A stretch of 24,282 nt of DNA from a virus. The stretch covers positions 1 to 24,282 of IMG/VR virus record IMGVR_UViG_3300042691_006814; one strand, written 5' to 3'. A model generated the notes under the pieces. The model was not told the origin of the DNA. It saw only the letters and a program-made list of their open reading frames with translations, and made no database searches. The position numbers were made by a program, and so were the translations under genes. This document shows, piece by piece, positions 14,084-21,200 of the stretch (position 1 is its first letter; the number at the start of each line of letters is the position of its first letter).

Positions 14084-14390
14084 ACTAACTGACTCCGCCC
14101 TTGATTGGGCAGTGGCTAAGGCTGAGGGACGCACTGATGTGCGAGTTGATGACGATGGAGAACTTGTAGGGCAAGACGAGTTTGACTACTCAACCGATTG
14201 GGCACAAGGTGGGCCGATCATTGAGCGGGAGAAGATGCGCGTAGCGTACAACCCCGATGAACATACTTGGGAAGCGGGTTGGGATTGTTATGTAAAAGGT
14301 TGGGGAGACACACCCCTAATCGCAGCAATGCGTTGCTACGTCGCCTCACGCCTTGGCGATGAGGTCGAAATCCCGGAGGAACTGAGATGA
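14070..14390 (+). CDS. DUF2591 (NinX-like) phage protein
   Basis: This 106-aa protein matches the pattern I know for the DUF2591 / NinX family: MRTSELTDSALDWAVAKAEG at the N-terminus, DYSTDWAQGGPIIERE in the middle, and TPLIAAMRCYVASRLGDEV-IPEEL at the end. NinX lies in the nin region of lambdoid phages; its function is unknown. It is small, acidic and soluble. AAGGAGG six bases before the ATG is the best ribosome site in this cluster. The start lies inside the previous gene and the stop overlaps the next start (ATGA). Confidence 0.88.
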   Translation: MRTSELTDSALDWAVAKAEGRTDVRVDDDGELVGQDEFDYSTDWAQGGPIIEREKMRVAYNPDEHTWEAGWDCYVKGWGDTPLIAAMRCYVASRLGDEVEIPEELR

Positions 14391-14770
14391 AACACGAAAA
14401 CATTGTCGATATCCGCGACATCATCGAGCGATATGAGGAACTGGACAGTCTTAAAGACAACAGCGGTGGAGCGTTTAACGAGGTTTTTACTGATTCAATG
14501 GCAGAGGAACGTGGCGACCTCGAAAACATCCTTTTTAAACTCAGGGGATATGGCGGTGACGAGGAGTGGCGTGGTGACTGGTATCCACTAACCCTTATCC
14601 ATGAGGAGTATTTCACCGAGTACGTCAAGGAATTGTTGGAGGATTGTGACCAGATACCTCGCAATCTGCCCAAGTACATCGCTATCGACTGGGAGCAAAC
14701 GGCAGCAAATATCCGTGCGGATTACTCGCCCATCGACATTGATGGGGATACGTACTTTTACAGGGGGTGA
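14387..14770 (+). CDS. Acidic phage protein with IDWE...DY...DG C-terminal motif
   Basis: This 127-aa protein overlaps the previous stop by four bases. It is strongly acidic. The C-terminus, AIDWEQTAANIRADYSPIDI followed by DGDTYFYR (about residues 98-126), is a pattern I recall from many phage proteins of unknown function, some annotated as antirestriction proteins, though I cannot confirm that link. The middle segment HEEYFTEYVKELLEDC is helical. An anti-defence role is possible from acidity and context only. Confidence 0.72.
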   Translation: MKHENIVDIRDIIERYEELDSLKDNSGGAFNEVFTDSMAEERGDLENILFKLRGYGGDEEWRGDWYPLTLIHEEYFTEYVKELLEDCDQIPRNLPKYIAIDWEQTAANIRADYSPIDIDGDTYFYRG

Positions 14771-14771
14771 T

Positions 14772-15005
14772 ATGAAACCTCGTTGCGACTGCCTTAACTT
14801 CTGTGGTGATGACCCTAGTATCGACAAGGGGCTGGTAAGGCCATGCCTCACGTTCAAAGCAGAACTACGAACCCGTAGGCTACACGATGCAGCACCGGAG
14901 TTACTTGTTGCCCTTAAGGATCTGATTAACTGCGCTGACCCTAACCGGGATATGGCAGAGATACGTAGGGCGCTTTCCTTAATTCGCAGAGTGGAGAAAG
15001 ACTAG
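14772..15005 (+). CDS. Small Cys-rich phage protein
   Basis: This 77-aa protein has ribosome site AGGGGG six bases before ATG 14772. The N-terminus CDCLNFCGDDPSIDKGLVRPC (residues 5-25) holds four cysteines in a spacing recurrent in small phage proteins, possibly a metal-binding knuckle. The C-terminal half (RRLHDAAPELLVALKDLINC...) is helical and resembles the 'AAPELLEALK' module widespread in phages. It directly precedes the next gene with no gap. Function unknown. Confidence 0.72.
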   Translation: MKPRCDCLNFCGDDPSIDKGLVRPCLTFKAELRTRRLHDAAPELLVALKDLINCADPNRDMAEIRRALSLIRRVEKD

Positions 15006-15236
15006 ATGAAGCTCAAACTTATTGATGAGACTGTTATCGGCCAGCATTTCGTGTGCCCCATCGAGTATGGCGATGTAACGGGGCTTAGCGATGATGAGGA
15101 AGCACTACTAAACCAATGGCTTAGTGACTTCCCGAAAGCTGTTTTTGTGTGGAGTGATGATCGGGTATTCACCAGATGCCAGATCACTTGGATGATGGGC
15201 GATTGCGTTGAAGTAAAAATTTACGGAGAAGAGTGA
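15006..15236 (+). CDS. Small acidic phage protein
   Basis: This 76-aa protein starts on the base after the previous stop, with GTGGAG about a dozen bases upstream. MKLKLIDETVIGQHFVCPIE, then GDVTGLSDDEEALLNQWL and the late FTRCQITWMMGDCVEVKIY segment match a family common in phages of Proteobacteria (DUF6926-like in my memory, not checked). It is acidic and soluble. Function unknown. Confidence 0.72.
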   Translation: MKLKLIDETVIGQHFVCPIEYGDVTGLSDDEEALLNQWLSDFPKAVFVWSDDRVFTRCQITWMMGDCVEVKIYGEE

Positions 15237-15240
15237 CGAC

Positions 15241-15393
15241 ATGAAAACCATCAGTGGAGTAACAGTAGGTATTCTGTTTTTCCTTGTTGTTTTCGTAGTT
15301 GTAGTCGAGTGGCTTGCAGGCTGTGGTGAATCATACGTCGATGCCAATGGGGTGCGGCATCAAAACGAGTGCGTACTTATCCCCAAACCATAG
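15241..15393 (+). CDS. Small lipoprotein or single-span membrane protein
   Basis: An ATG at 15241 with GGAGA near the end of the previous gene opens a 50-codon frame. Residues 9-22 are hydrophobic (VGILFFLVVFVVVV), followed by EWLAGC, a perfect lipobox (L25-A26-G27-C28) for signal peptidase II. The mature part would be a 23-residue peptide starting at Cys28, with a second Cys at 44. The N-terminus has only one positive charge, which is weak for a signal peptide. Phage lipoproteins of this size serve in superinfection exclusion or as Rz1 spanins; there is no Pro-rich Rz1 signature and no partner Rz gene. Confidence 0.65.
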   Translation: MKTISGVTVGILFFLVVFVVVVEWLAGCGESYVDANGVRHQNECVLIPKP

Positions 15394-15403
15394 GAGAGTA
15401 ATT

Positions 15404-15574
15404 ATGAAACGTCTTTTTGTTCTGCGTCATGGTAAAGGTGGGGCTGTGGTTACTGGCCCCGATAATCAACCGCTGTACTTCGCTTCCAAACCAGAAGCAA
15501 AGAGGGTGCGCGATAGCATCGGTGGTAATGCCGTTGTGTCTCGTGGCCCTGATAACCGCAATTCCACTAACTAA
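15404..15574 (+). CDS. Small basic hypothetical protein
   Basis: This 56-aa protein starts at ATG 15404 with GGAGAG seven bases upstream; the longer in-frame frame is rejected since it would read through the lipoprotein gene. The sequence is a short beta-rich unit (KRLFVLRHGKGGAVV) followed by a basic helix (KPEAKRVRDSIGG). Spacing of about 15 bases links it to the AAA+ gene. Function unknown. Confidence 0.65.
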   Translation: MKRLFVLRHGKGGAVVTGPDNQPLYFASKPEAKRVRDSIGGNAVVSRGPDNRNSTN

Positions 15575-15589
15575 TTCTGGAGGTTCGCC

Positions 15590-16579
15590 ATGAGAGCGAC
15601 ACTGTTGAAAGACACCATCAAGTCCCTTTTCCCCATCAAGCGTACCGTCTGCATCGAGGGTTCCCCCGGTGGTGGCAAAACCACCATTGTGCATGAGGTT
15701 GCACAGGAACTTGGAGTCCCTTACATCGAGCGGCATATGCCCACCATGTTGGTGGAAGACTTCGGTGTTCCTGATCTCACCACAACCAACGACAAGTTTG
15801 CTTACAAACTGCCCGAGTGGTTCCCAGTCAAGGGCAAAGCGCCTGACGTTGGCATCCTGTGCTTCGATGACCGCAACCAAGCCGGTACTGACTTACAAAA
15901 GGTCTTCGCTAACATCTGCCAAGCCCGTACCTTGCACGGTCACACCCTGCCTGATGGCTGGATGGTAGTCTCGACTGGCAATAGGCAAGCTGACCGTGCC
16001 GGTGCTAACCGTGTGTTGTCCCATCTGCGTAACCGCGAGACTGTACTTGAACTGGATACCCATCTCGACGACTGGACACAGTGGGCTATTGACCATAACG
16101 TAAAGCCAGAAGTCATTAGCTTTATCCGTTTCCGTCCCGGCTTACTCCACGACTTTGATCCTCAGCGTGATCAGAACGCTACCCCTCGCTCATGGGTTGA
16201 GGGTGTGTCCGACGTGCTTGGTACGGTGCCTGCCGATGCTGAGTTCGAGTGCTTTAAGGGTGCCGTTGGTGAGGGTGCTGCCGCTGAGTTTGTGGGGTTT
16301 GTACGGATCTTCCGCAAGCTGCCCAACCCTGACGCTATCCTGCTCAATCCTACGACCAGTGACGTGCCCACCGACCCAGCGACTCTCTACGCTCTCAGTG
16401 GTGCCATTGCACAGCGTGCTACCGAGGGTAACTTCGAGCGTGTCTGCCAGTACTCGGAGCGCATGCCTCCCGAGTTCTCAGTGCTTACCATCAGCCATGC
16501 CGCCCGTCGTAACCCCGACCTTGCCAACACGCAAGCCTTTACCCAGTGGTCGATCAAGCACCAAGCTGTTTTGTTCTGA
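15590..16579 (+). CDS. MoxR/CobS-like AAA+ ATPase
   Basis: This 329-aa ATPase has Walker A GSPGGGKT at 24-31. Its Walker B is GILCFDDRNQA at 88-98, aligned with the LDEINRA box of MoxR ATPases but with Asp94 in place of the catalytic Glu. A sensor-1 STGNR has N131, and an arginine-finger-like SHLRNR has R147/R149. The C-terminal lid is about 190-329. MoxR ATPases work with a von Willebrand A partner to remodel protein targets or insert metals; that partner is encoded three genes downstream. Start: CTGGAGG six bases before ATG. It probably forms a hexamer in the cytoplasm. The client is unknown. Confidence 0.88.
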   Translation: MRATLLKDTIKSLFPIKRTVCIEGSPGGGKTTIVHEVAQELGVPYIERHMPTMLVEDFGVPDLTTTNDKFAYKLPEWFPVKGKAPDVGILCFDDRNQAGTDLQKVFANICQARTLHGHTLPDGWMVVSTGNRQADRAGANRVLSHLRNRETVLELDTHLDDWTQWAIDHNVKPEVISFIRFRPGLLHDFDPQRDQNATPRSWVEGVSDVLGTVPADAEFECFKGAVGEGAAAEFVGFVRIFRKLPNPDAILLNPTTSDVPTDPATLYALSGAIAQRATEGNFERVCQYSERMPPEFSVLTISHAARRNPDLANTQAFTQWSIKHQAVLF

Positions 16580-16580
16580 C

Positions 16581-16775
16581 ATGGACGACTTGGAGTGGAT
16601 TGACTACCTACGACGACGTGGTGTGGTGTCCCTCGCAGATAGGCAGTCCATTGCCCATATGCTCAGGAGCGAAATGCTCTCTGTCAGGATGCAAGGGCTT
16701 GCCTTCTGCAATCGGATGCGGGTTATTCACCCTGATCTGTGGATAACCTGCCTCACTGCAAAACGTATCTTGTAG
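16581..16775 (+). CDS. Small helical protein in the AAA+ cassette
   Basis: This 64-aa protein starts one base after the AAA+ stop, without a clear ribosome site, so it is probably translated by reinitiation. It is helical and basic (LEWIDYLRRRGVVSLADRQS...), with a C-terminal PDLWITCLTAKRIL. A repeated-helix adaptor binding the ATPase is a guess from position only. Family unknown. Confidence 0.6.
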   Translation: MDDLEWIDYLRRRGVVSLADRQSIAHMLRSEMLSVRMQGLAFCNRMRVIHPDLWITCLTAKRIL

Positions 16776-16830
16776 TTCTTGATCACAACCCTGCAACACA
16801 CCCATCAATATCTTTAGAGGAGTTTCGACT

Positions 16831-17679
16831 ATGAATCTCAATGACCGTGCCCTTTTGGTACAGCTTTCCATTAGCCAATGGGCGGCTCGCAAGTACGACA
16901 AACGTGCTTCCAAGGAAGTAACGACTGCACATGGTGCGGCATCTGCCGCTGGCCGCTTCAACAAGTCGCTGCTACCGATGGCCGACTTGCTGGATAACAT
17001 CCATAAAAAATCGACGCTGATCCGGCAGAGGTACTACGACAACACGTTGCCGTGGGGTATCGACGGCACTCAGATGCTACCCACCAGTAACTACCTACAG
17101 TTCATGACGGAGTTTCGCAAAGAGCGTGACGAGTGGAACCTGCTTGTGAATAACTTTGTGGATAACTACGACACGCTGAAGGATGATGCCAAGCGTATTC
17201 TCGGTAGCCTGTACGACCCCGCTGATTACCCATCGGCTGTGGATATTCGGGCCAAGTTCCACATGGATATGTCGGTATATCCCGTCCCCAGTACTGACTT
17301 CAGGGTAGCCATTGCATCGGAGGAACTCAGTCGTATCCAACAAGATGTTGAGCGTCGTGTGAAGGACGCAGAGCAGGCCGCGTTGCAAGAGGTATGGCAG
17401 CGGTTGTTTGATCGGGTCAAGCACATGGCGGAAAAACTTGCTGATCCGAAAGCGATTTTCCGTGACTCGATGATCGATAACGCTCGTGAAATCTGCGCCA
17501 TCCTGCCACGGCTTAACTTCAGTGACGACCCAAATCTGGAAGCGATGCGGCAGCAAGTCGAGGCGACACTACTCAAACATCCTGAAGCACTGCGCAACGA
17601 CCCTGATCTGCGTCGTGACACTGCCGCTGAGGCCAAGTCAATCATGGACAAAATGTCCGTCTTTATGGGAGCACAGTGA
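16831..17679 (+). CDS. DUF3150-like protein of the AAA+/VWA cassette
   Basis: This 282-aa protein has a helical N-terminus (ISQWAARKYDKRASKEV), then GRFNKSLLP, TLPWGIDGTQMLPTSNYLQF and KFHMDMSVYPVPSTDFRV (about residues 42-165). The second half is a long charged helix (about 165-282). This layout resembles DUF3150 proteins, which are encoded between CobS/MoxR-like ATPase and CobT/VWA-like genes in SXT-type elements and phages. The assignment is by memory of that pattern. An AGAGGAG site lies upstream. The TGA overlaps the ATG of the next gene by one base. It may be the substrate adaptor or a scaffold for the pair. Confidence 0.65.
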   Translation: MNLNDRALLVQLSISQWAARKYDKRASKEVTTAHGAASAAGRFNKSLLPMADLLDNIHKKSTLIRQRYYDNTLPWGIDGTQMLPTSNYLQFMTEFRKERDEWNLLVNNFVDNYDTLKDDAKRILGSLYDPADYPSAVDIRAKFHMDMSVYPVPSTDFRVAIASEELSRIQQDVERRVKDAEQAALQEVWQRLFDRVKHMAEKLADPKAIFRDSMIDNAREICAILPRLNFSDDPNLEAMRQQVEATLLKHPEALRNDPDLRRDTAAEAKSIMDKMSVFMGAQ

Positions 17680-17870
17680 TGAACAAGGAAGACATTTTCG
17701 ACGCTGATGGCACTGCCATACAGGCAGCGTATGACCTGATACAAGTGATTCTGAAGACCGACCCCGGTGTATACGACGACATCGCTGCGCCTGTCCTGTT
17801 GCTGCTACGTCAGCGACTTGGTAGTTCATGGCGCAACGTACCCAAGAAACGCAAACTAAGGAGTGTGTAA
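17679..17870 (+). CDS. Small helical protein before the VWA gene
   Basis: This 63-aa protein begins at ATG 17679, sharing a base with the previous stop, with GGGAG eight bases upstream; its own TAA shares a base with the VWA start. The acidic N-terminal half (MNKEDIFDADGTAIQAAYDLI) and basic C-terminus (WRNVPKKRKLRSV) suggest a small helical adaptor. Coupled translation with both neighbours suggests stoichiometric production. No known motif. Confidence 0.65.
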   Translation: MNKEDIFDADGTAIQAAYDLIQVILKTDPGVYDDIAAPVLLLLRQRLGSSWRNVPKKRKLRSV

Positions 17871-18982
17871 TGGACATGAACAAACTCAAAATCAAACTGG
17901 CGAAAGCTAAGACCTCGCTCGTGTTGGAGCATCCGTTTATCGGGACCATTGCGCTCAATATGCCGTTCGAGTTCGACGAGTCCATACCTACCGCTGCAAC
18001 CAACGGTAAGCGGATCAAGTTCAACCCGGCTTTTATCAACGACTTGTCAGATGACGAGGTTAAGTTCCTCGTTGCCCATGAGTGCCTGCACCCCATGCTG
18101 GAACATAACTATCGGCGCGGTGGCAGGCAACCTAGGCGGTGGAACATGGCCGCTGACTACGTTATCAACAAGCTGCTAACCGATGACAAGATCGGGCGTA
18201 TGCCCAAGGTCGGACTACATGACCCCAATATCTACGCTGCCGGTGGCGGTACGTCAGAGGGTATCTACAACATCTTGCCAGAACAGAACGAGGAGGACGG
18301 CACCGATGGTTTGCTCGACGACTGCGAGGACGGTGAGGGTGATGCCGCTGAGCAGGCACAGCAACAAGCAGAGTGGAAAGTGAATCTCGCTCAAGCTGCG
18401 CAAGCTGCCAAGATGATGGGCAAAATGTCTGCCAACATGCAACGGCTGGTCAATGAGGTGTTGCAACCCAAAGTCGATTGGCGTGACGTGCTTCAACGCT
18501 TCCTTGTCAAAGCCCGTACTGACCAGCGCAGTTTCGCCCGTGCTAACCGGCGATTTATCGGGCAAGGTGTCTACTTACCCAGTGTTACCGGCGAGGCAAT
18601 GGGCGAAGTACTCTTCGCTGTTGACTGTTCTGGGTCTATCGACCAGCATACTATCAACCAGTTTGCTGCGGAGATCGGCAAGGTTAAGGACGACCTTTGC
18701 CCAACACGTATACACGTGATGTACTTTGATTCTGAAGTCAGTCATGTGGAGTCTTATGCACCAGACGATGCGCTCGACATCCGCCCTCATGGTGGCGGTG
18801 GTACTGACTTTGCCCCGGTGTTCGACAAGATCACTGAACTGGGTATTGAGCCGGTGGCTATCGTGTTCCTCACTGACCTGTGCTGTCACAGTTTCGGTAC
18901 ACAGCCTGACGCACCTGTGCTTTGGGTAACTACGCACTCGGGCAGTGCGCCGTTCGGTGAGGTTGTAGAGATGAATATATAA
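17870..18982 (+). CDS. HExxH metallopeptidase-like/VWA protein (DUF2201 type)
   Basis: This 370-aa protein starts at ATG 17870 (AAGGAG six bases upstream), not at upstream in-frame codons. The N-terminal domain has HECLHPMLEH with a zinc-protease HExxH at 70-74, then RRWNMAADYVIN (90-100), typical of the DUF2201 putative metallopeptidase. An acidic, Gln-rich linker (138-168) follows. The C-terminal VWA domain (about 245-370) has the metal site DCSGS (D252, S254, S256), T312 in GGGGTDF and D336 in FLTD. All MIDAS positions appear intact. It is the expected partner of the AAA+ protein. The combination suggests ATP-driven, metal-dependent processing of a target protein; the target is unknown. 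Confidence 0.85.
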   Translation: MDMNKLKIKLAKAKTSLVLEHPFIGTIALNMPFEFDESIPTAATNGKRIKFNPAFINDLSDDEVKFLVAHECLHPMLEHNYRRGGRQPRRWNMAADYVINKLLTDDKIGRMPKVGLHDPNIYAAGGGTSEGIYNILPEQNEEDGTDGLLDDCEDGEGDAAEQAQQQAEWKVNLAQAAQAAKMMGKMSANMQRLVNEVLQPKVDWRDVLQRFLVKARTDQRSFARANRRFIGQGVYLPSVTGEAMGEVLFAVDCSGSIDQHTINQFAAEIGKVKDDLCPTRIHVMYFDSEVSHVESYAPDDALDIRPHGGGGTDFAPVFDKITELGIEPVAIVFLTDLCCHSFGTQPDAPVLWVTTHSGSAPFGEVVEMNI

Positions 18983-19001
18983 AGTAACTAGAGAGGGAGT
19001 T

Positions 19002-19238
19002 ATGGATTACAACGAGAAGGTTGTTGATTACTACGAGCGGATAACTTCAGTGCTTCGGATGAACAATTTGGCTGACGCTGATGACGACGAGTATGAAGCT
19101 GCTATTCATGCCCTCGTTACTGTTCTCGCGGTTCTTGGTGGTGGATCTAGTAAAACAAACCGGAAATACTGCAACGACATTACACAACATCTTTATACCG
19201 TGATGTCTGAATTAGACAGTAGTAAGACTCTTAACTAA
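19002..19238 (+). CDS. Small hypothetical protein
   Basis: This 78-aa acidic protein has GAGAGGGAG directly upstream of the ATG. It is helical: MDYNEKVVDYYERITSVLRM, then an alanine- and valine-rich helix (AAIHALVTVLAVLGGG, about residues 33-48), too short and too near charged residues to be a sure membrane span. It directly follows the VWA gene in the same transcript. Family unknown. Confidence 0.65.
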   Translation: MDYNEKVVDYYERITSVLRMNNLADADDDEYEAAIHALVTVLAVLGGGSSKTNRKYCNDITQHLYTVMSELDSSKTLN

Positions 19239-19248
19239 GGAAAATATA

Positions 19249-19878
19249 ATGGCGACCGTACGATTTTCACAAGCTCTCACTGACGATATTCTTGCTACTG
19301 CTTCCAAAAAACTACAGCCCGCAGTACAGCGGGTTTATGACAGCCGCCCCGATCACTCATGGGGGGATAAGATTTACGACAAGATATTTGCTGATGATCT
19401 ACACCTTGTCCGACAACTACCAACATACTGGTGTAAAGCAGTCGATAGTATCCTTGTTGATACCGTAGGTGGTTTAAACATTAACATGAAGTTTAATCTG
19501 ACTACCCCACAACTGTGGCCTGCATCAATGGTAGACAACGCAGTAGCTACTACAAATGTCTATTCTATCGGGCGGGTAGTTCTTAAAGATCACCTTGTGT
19601 GGGGTGAGTTACATGCCGCTGCATCAGAGTACAACAAACGGGTGACAGAAGTACTGCGTCGGCAGAGTGAGTTCGTTGCCAGTGTGAAAAAAATTATTAC
19701 GTCATATACCACTTTAGCTCCTGCACTGAAGGCATGGCCCCCACTGTGGGACTTGTTGGACCAAGATACTAAATCCCGACACAAAGAAGTTAAGTCTAGC
19801 CCCAAGGTAACGGCTACCCCAGATGTAGACTTTGACAAACTTACTGCACAGATTACTGCGGCAAAGTTAATCGTATGA
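19249..19878 (+). CDS. Hypothetical phage protein (faintly Nmad5-like)
   Basis: This 209-aa protein has an AAGGAAA site. The N-terminal half is alpha/beta (VRQLPTYWCKAVDSILVD). The C-terminal half is a long helix followed by ASVKKIITSYTTLAPALKAWPPLWDLLD (about 145-172), a segment I associate with phage proteins near MoxR/VWA genes. The overall arrangement faintly recalls Nmad5, a domain named for association with nucleotide modification, but the match is weak. A DNA-modification accessory role is therefore only a hint. It overlaps the next gene by four bases (ATGA). Confidence 0.65.
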   Translation: MATVRFSQALTDDILATASKKLQPAVQRVYDSRPDHSWGDKIYDKIFADDLHLVRQLPTYWCKAVDSILVDTVGGLNINMKFNLTTPQLWPASMVDNAVATTNVYSIGRVVLKDHLVWGELHAAASEYNKRVTEVLRRQSEFVASVKKIITSYTTLAPALKAWPPLWDLLDQDTKSRHKEVKSSPKVTATPDVDFDKLTAQITAAKLIV

Positions 19879-20303
19879 AAATCGACGAGGAACGTCGTCG
19901 TGAATGGCTGCGGGCCTTGCGGAAGTGGAAGTATGGTATCAAGGTTCGCGCCAAACTGGGGGTATTGAAACCTATCTGCGAGGAAGTAGCCAGAGATAGG
20001 AGTCTCAGTTCTGTATGGACGATGCCCGATTGGAATACTGAGCCTTGGCTCACACTGCTATACGAGAGTATTCGTGATGAGCAATTTTCCCCTAGGATAC
20101 TGCGAGCGTTTGCTGAGAGTGCGGAGGTTACATTCTTGGCAAAGTTACAGCAACCTACACCGGAGAGAATAGTCGAAGGGGTAGACCGTATATGTAAAAC
20201 ATATAGTCGCAGACTTAGGGATAAGTTTGGGGTGTTTATCTGGGATCATCATGGGCAAGCCGAAGAAACCGAGGAAGAAGTACCGCCCACGGGCAGTCCT
20301 TAA
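19875..20303 (+). CDS. Hypothetical basic helical protein
   Basis: This 142-aa protein starts at ATG 19875, overlapping the previous TGA; no separate ribosome site is visible, so coupling is likely. The N-terminus is strongly basic (ERRREWLRALRKWKYGIKVRAK), the middle helical, and the end acidic and disordered (AEETEEEVPPTGSP). The basic start could bind nucleic acid. It overlaps the next gene by 53 bases. Family not recognised. Confidence 0.65.
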   Translation: MKIDEERRREWLRALRKWKYGIKVRAKLGVLKPICEEVARDRSLSSVWTMPDWNTEPWLTLLYESIRDEQFSPRILRAFAESAEVTFLAKLQQPTPERIVEGVDRICKTYSRRLRDKFGVFIWDHHGQAEETEEEVPPTGSP

Positions 20304-20748
20304 GAACCCGATTGGCTATGTAATAGAAAGTATTACCCCGTTACAGAACCATGACTTCTCGCTCACTACTCTGAAGATTAAACACAGTCAGGCAATGCTG
20401 GCTTTGATTCAGGGCAGAGCAACAAAGTCTGATATGGATACGCTCATATCGATGTGCAATGTAGTCGAAGCACTATTGGAAGAAGGGTTTGGTACGCAGT
20501 ACAAGTACGCTCACGAGCATGGTAAGTACGCGATTATAACCATCGCAACGAGGGCTGTAGTGCACGGGAGGTTTACTCCCACCGGCCCTGAAATATCAAT
20601 GCTCAACAAGTTGATGGAACTTCACGATGCACAGATGGAAATTATTACAGTGCGGGAATTGGAGAAAGCCATAGCCCTTGTAGAATCGCGGCTCCGCAGA
20701 GGGAAAGACACGGTGAAGCTGCCGACAGTATCAAACCAGTTATGTTAA
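20251..20748 (+). CDS. Hypothetical phage protein with basic N-terminus
   Basis: This 165-aa protein starts at ATG 20251 within the previous gene; a longer TTG start at 20227 is less likely. MGKPKKPRKKYRPR is the kind of basic N-terminal tail found in many phage proteins of unknown function. The remainder is helical with regularly placed Met, Leu and Ala residues, and no enzyme motif. It ends 12 bases before the DUF3310 gene. A nucleic-acid-associated role is plausible. Confidence 0.65.
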   Translation: MGKPKKPRKKYRPRAVLKNPIGYVIESITPLQNHDFSLTTLKIKHSQAMLALIQGRATKSDMDTLISMCNVVEALLEEGFGTQYKYAHEHGKYAIITIATRAVVHGRFTPTGPEISMLNKLMELHDAQMEIITVRELEKAIALVESRLRRGKDTVKLPTVSNQLC

Positions 20749-20760
20749 ACAGGAGTACGT

Positions 20761-21195
20761 ATGCCTAAGATTACTAAAAAACAACGTGTTATTGATCACT
20801 TCATCAAGAGTCCACTGGCTACACCCAAGTCCGTGTCCGAGAAATTCAGGATGGCGCTACCCACTGTGTATACCTTGCGTAAGCAGGCGCTCGCTTCCAT
20901 CCATACACCCCCGCCCCCGGCTGATGAGCCAGTGGTTGAGTACGGGTGGATAAACGAAGGGGAGCAGGCCAATCTGTCGCAGGTAGGCGGGGATCATTAC
21001 AAGAACATGGGTGTCGAGCCGTGGGATGTGGTCGATACATGGCCCATCGAGCAACGTATTGGTGCATACCGTGCCGGGGCTTTGAAGTATCTGATGCGGA
21101 TGGGTAGGAAGGACGCCGATGACTTGGAGATTTCCAAGAGTAAGCATTACCTTCAGAAACTTCTTGAAGTACTCGAAGAAAATTCGGGGCAGTGA
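20761..21195 (+). CDS. DUF3310 protein with N-terminal helix-turn-helix-like region
   Basis: This 144-aa protein has AGGAG five bases before the ATG. The C-terminal half (about residues 74-140) is a clear DUF3310: VGGDHYKNMGVEPWDVV, then AYRAGALKYLMRMGRK-D and SKHYLQKLLEVLE. DUF3310 proteins are phage-encoded and often annotated as gp1.7-like nucleotide kinases, so a nucleotide-metabolism role next to the polymerase makes sense. The N-terminal 45 residues (KKQRVIDHFIKSPLATPKSVSEKF...PTVYTLRKQAL) look like a helix-turn-helix, an extra not needed by the catalytic part; DNA binding is inferred. Confidence 0.82.
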   Translation: MPKITKKQRVIDHFIKSPLATPKSVSEKFRMALPTVYTLRKQALASIHTPPPPADEPVVEYGWINEGEQANLSQVGGDHYKNMGVEPWDVVDTWPIEQRIGAYRAGALKYLMRMGRKDADDLEISKSKHYLQKLLEVLEENSGQ

Positions 21196-21200
21196 CAGCG

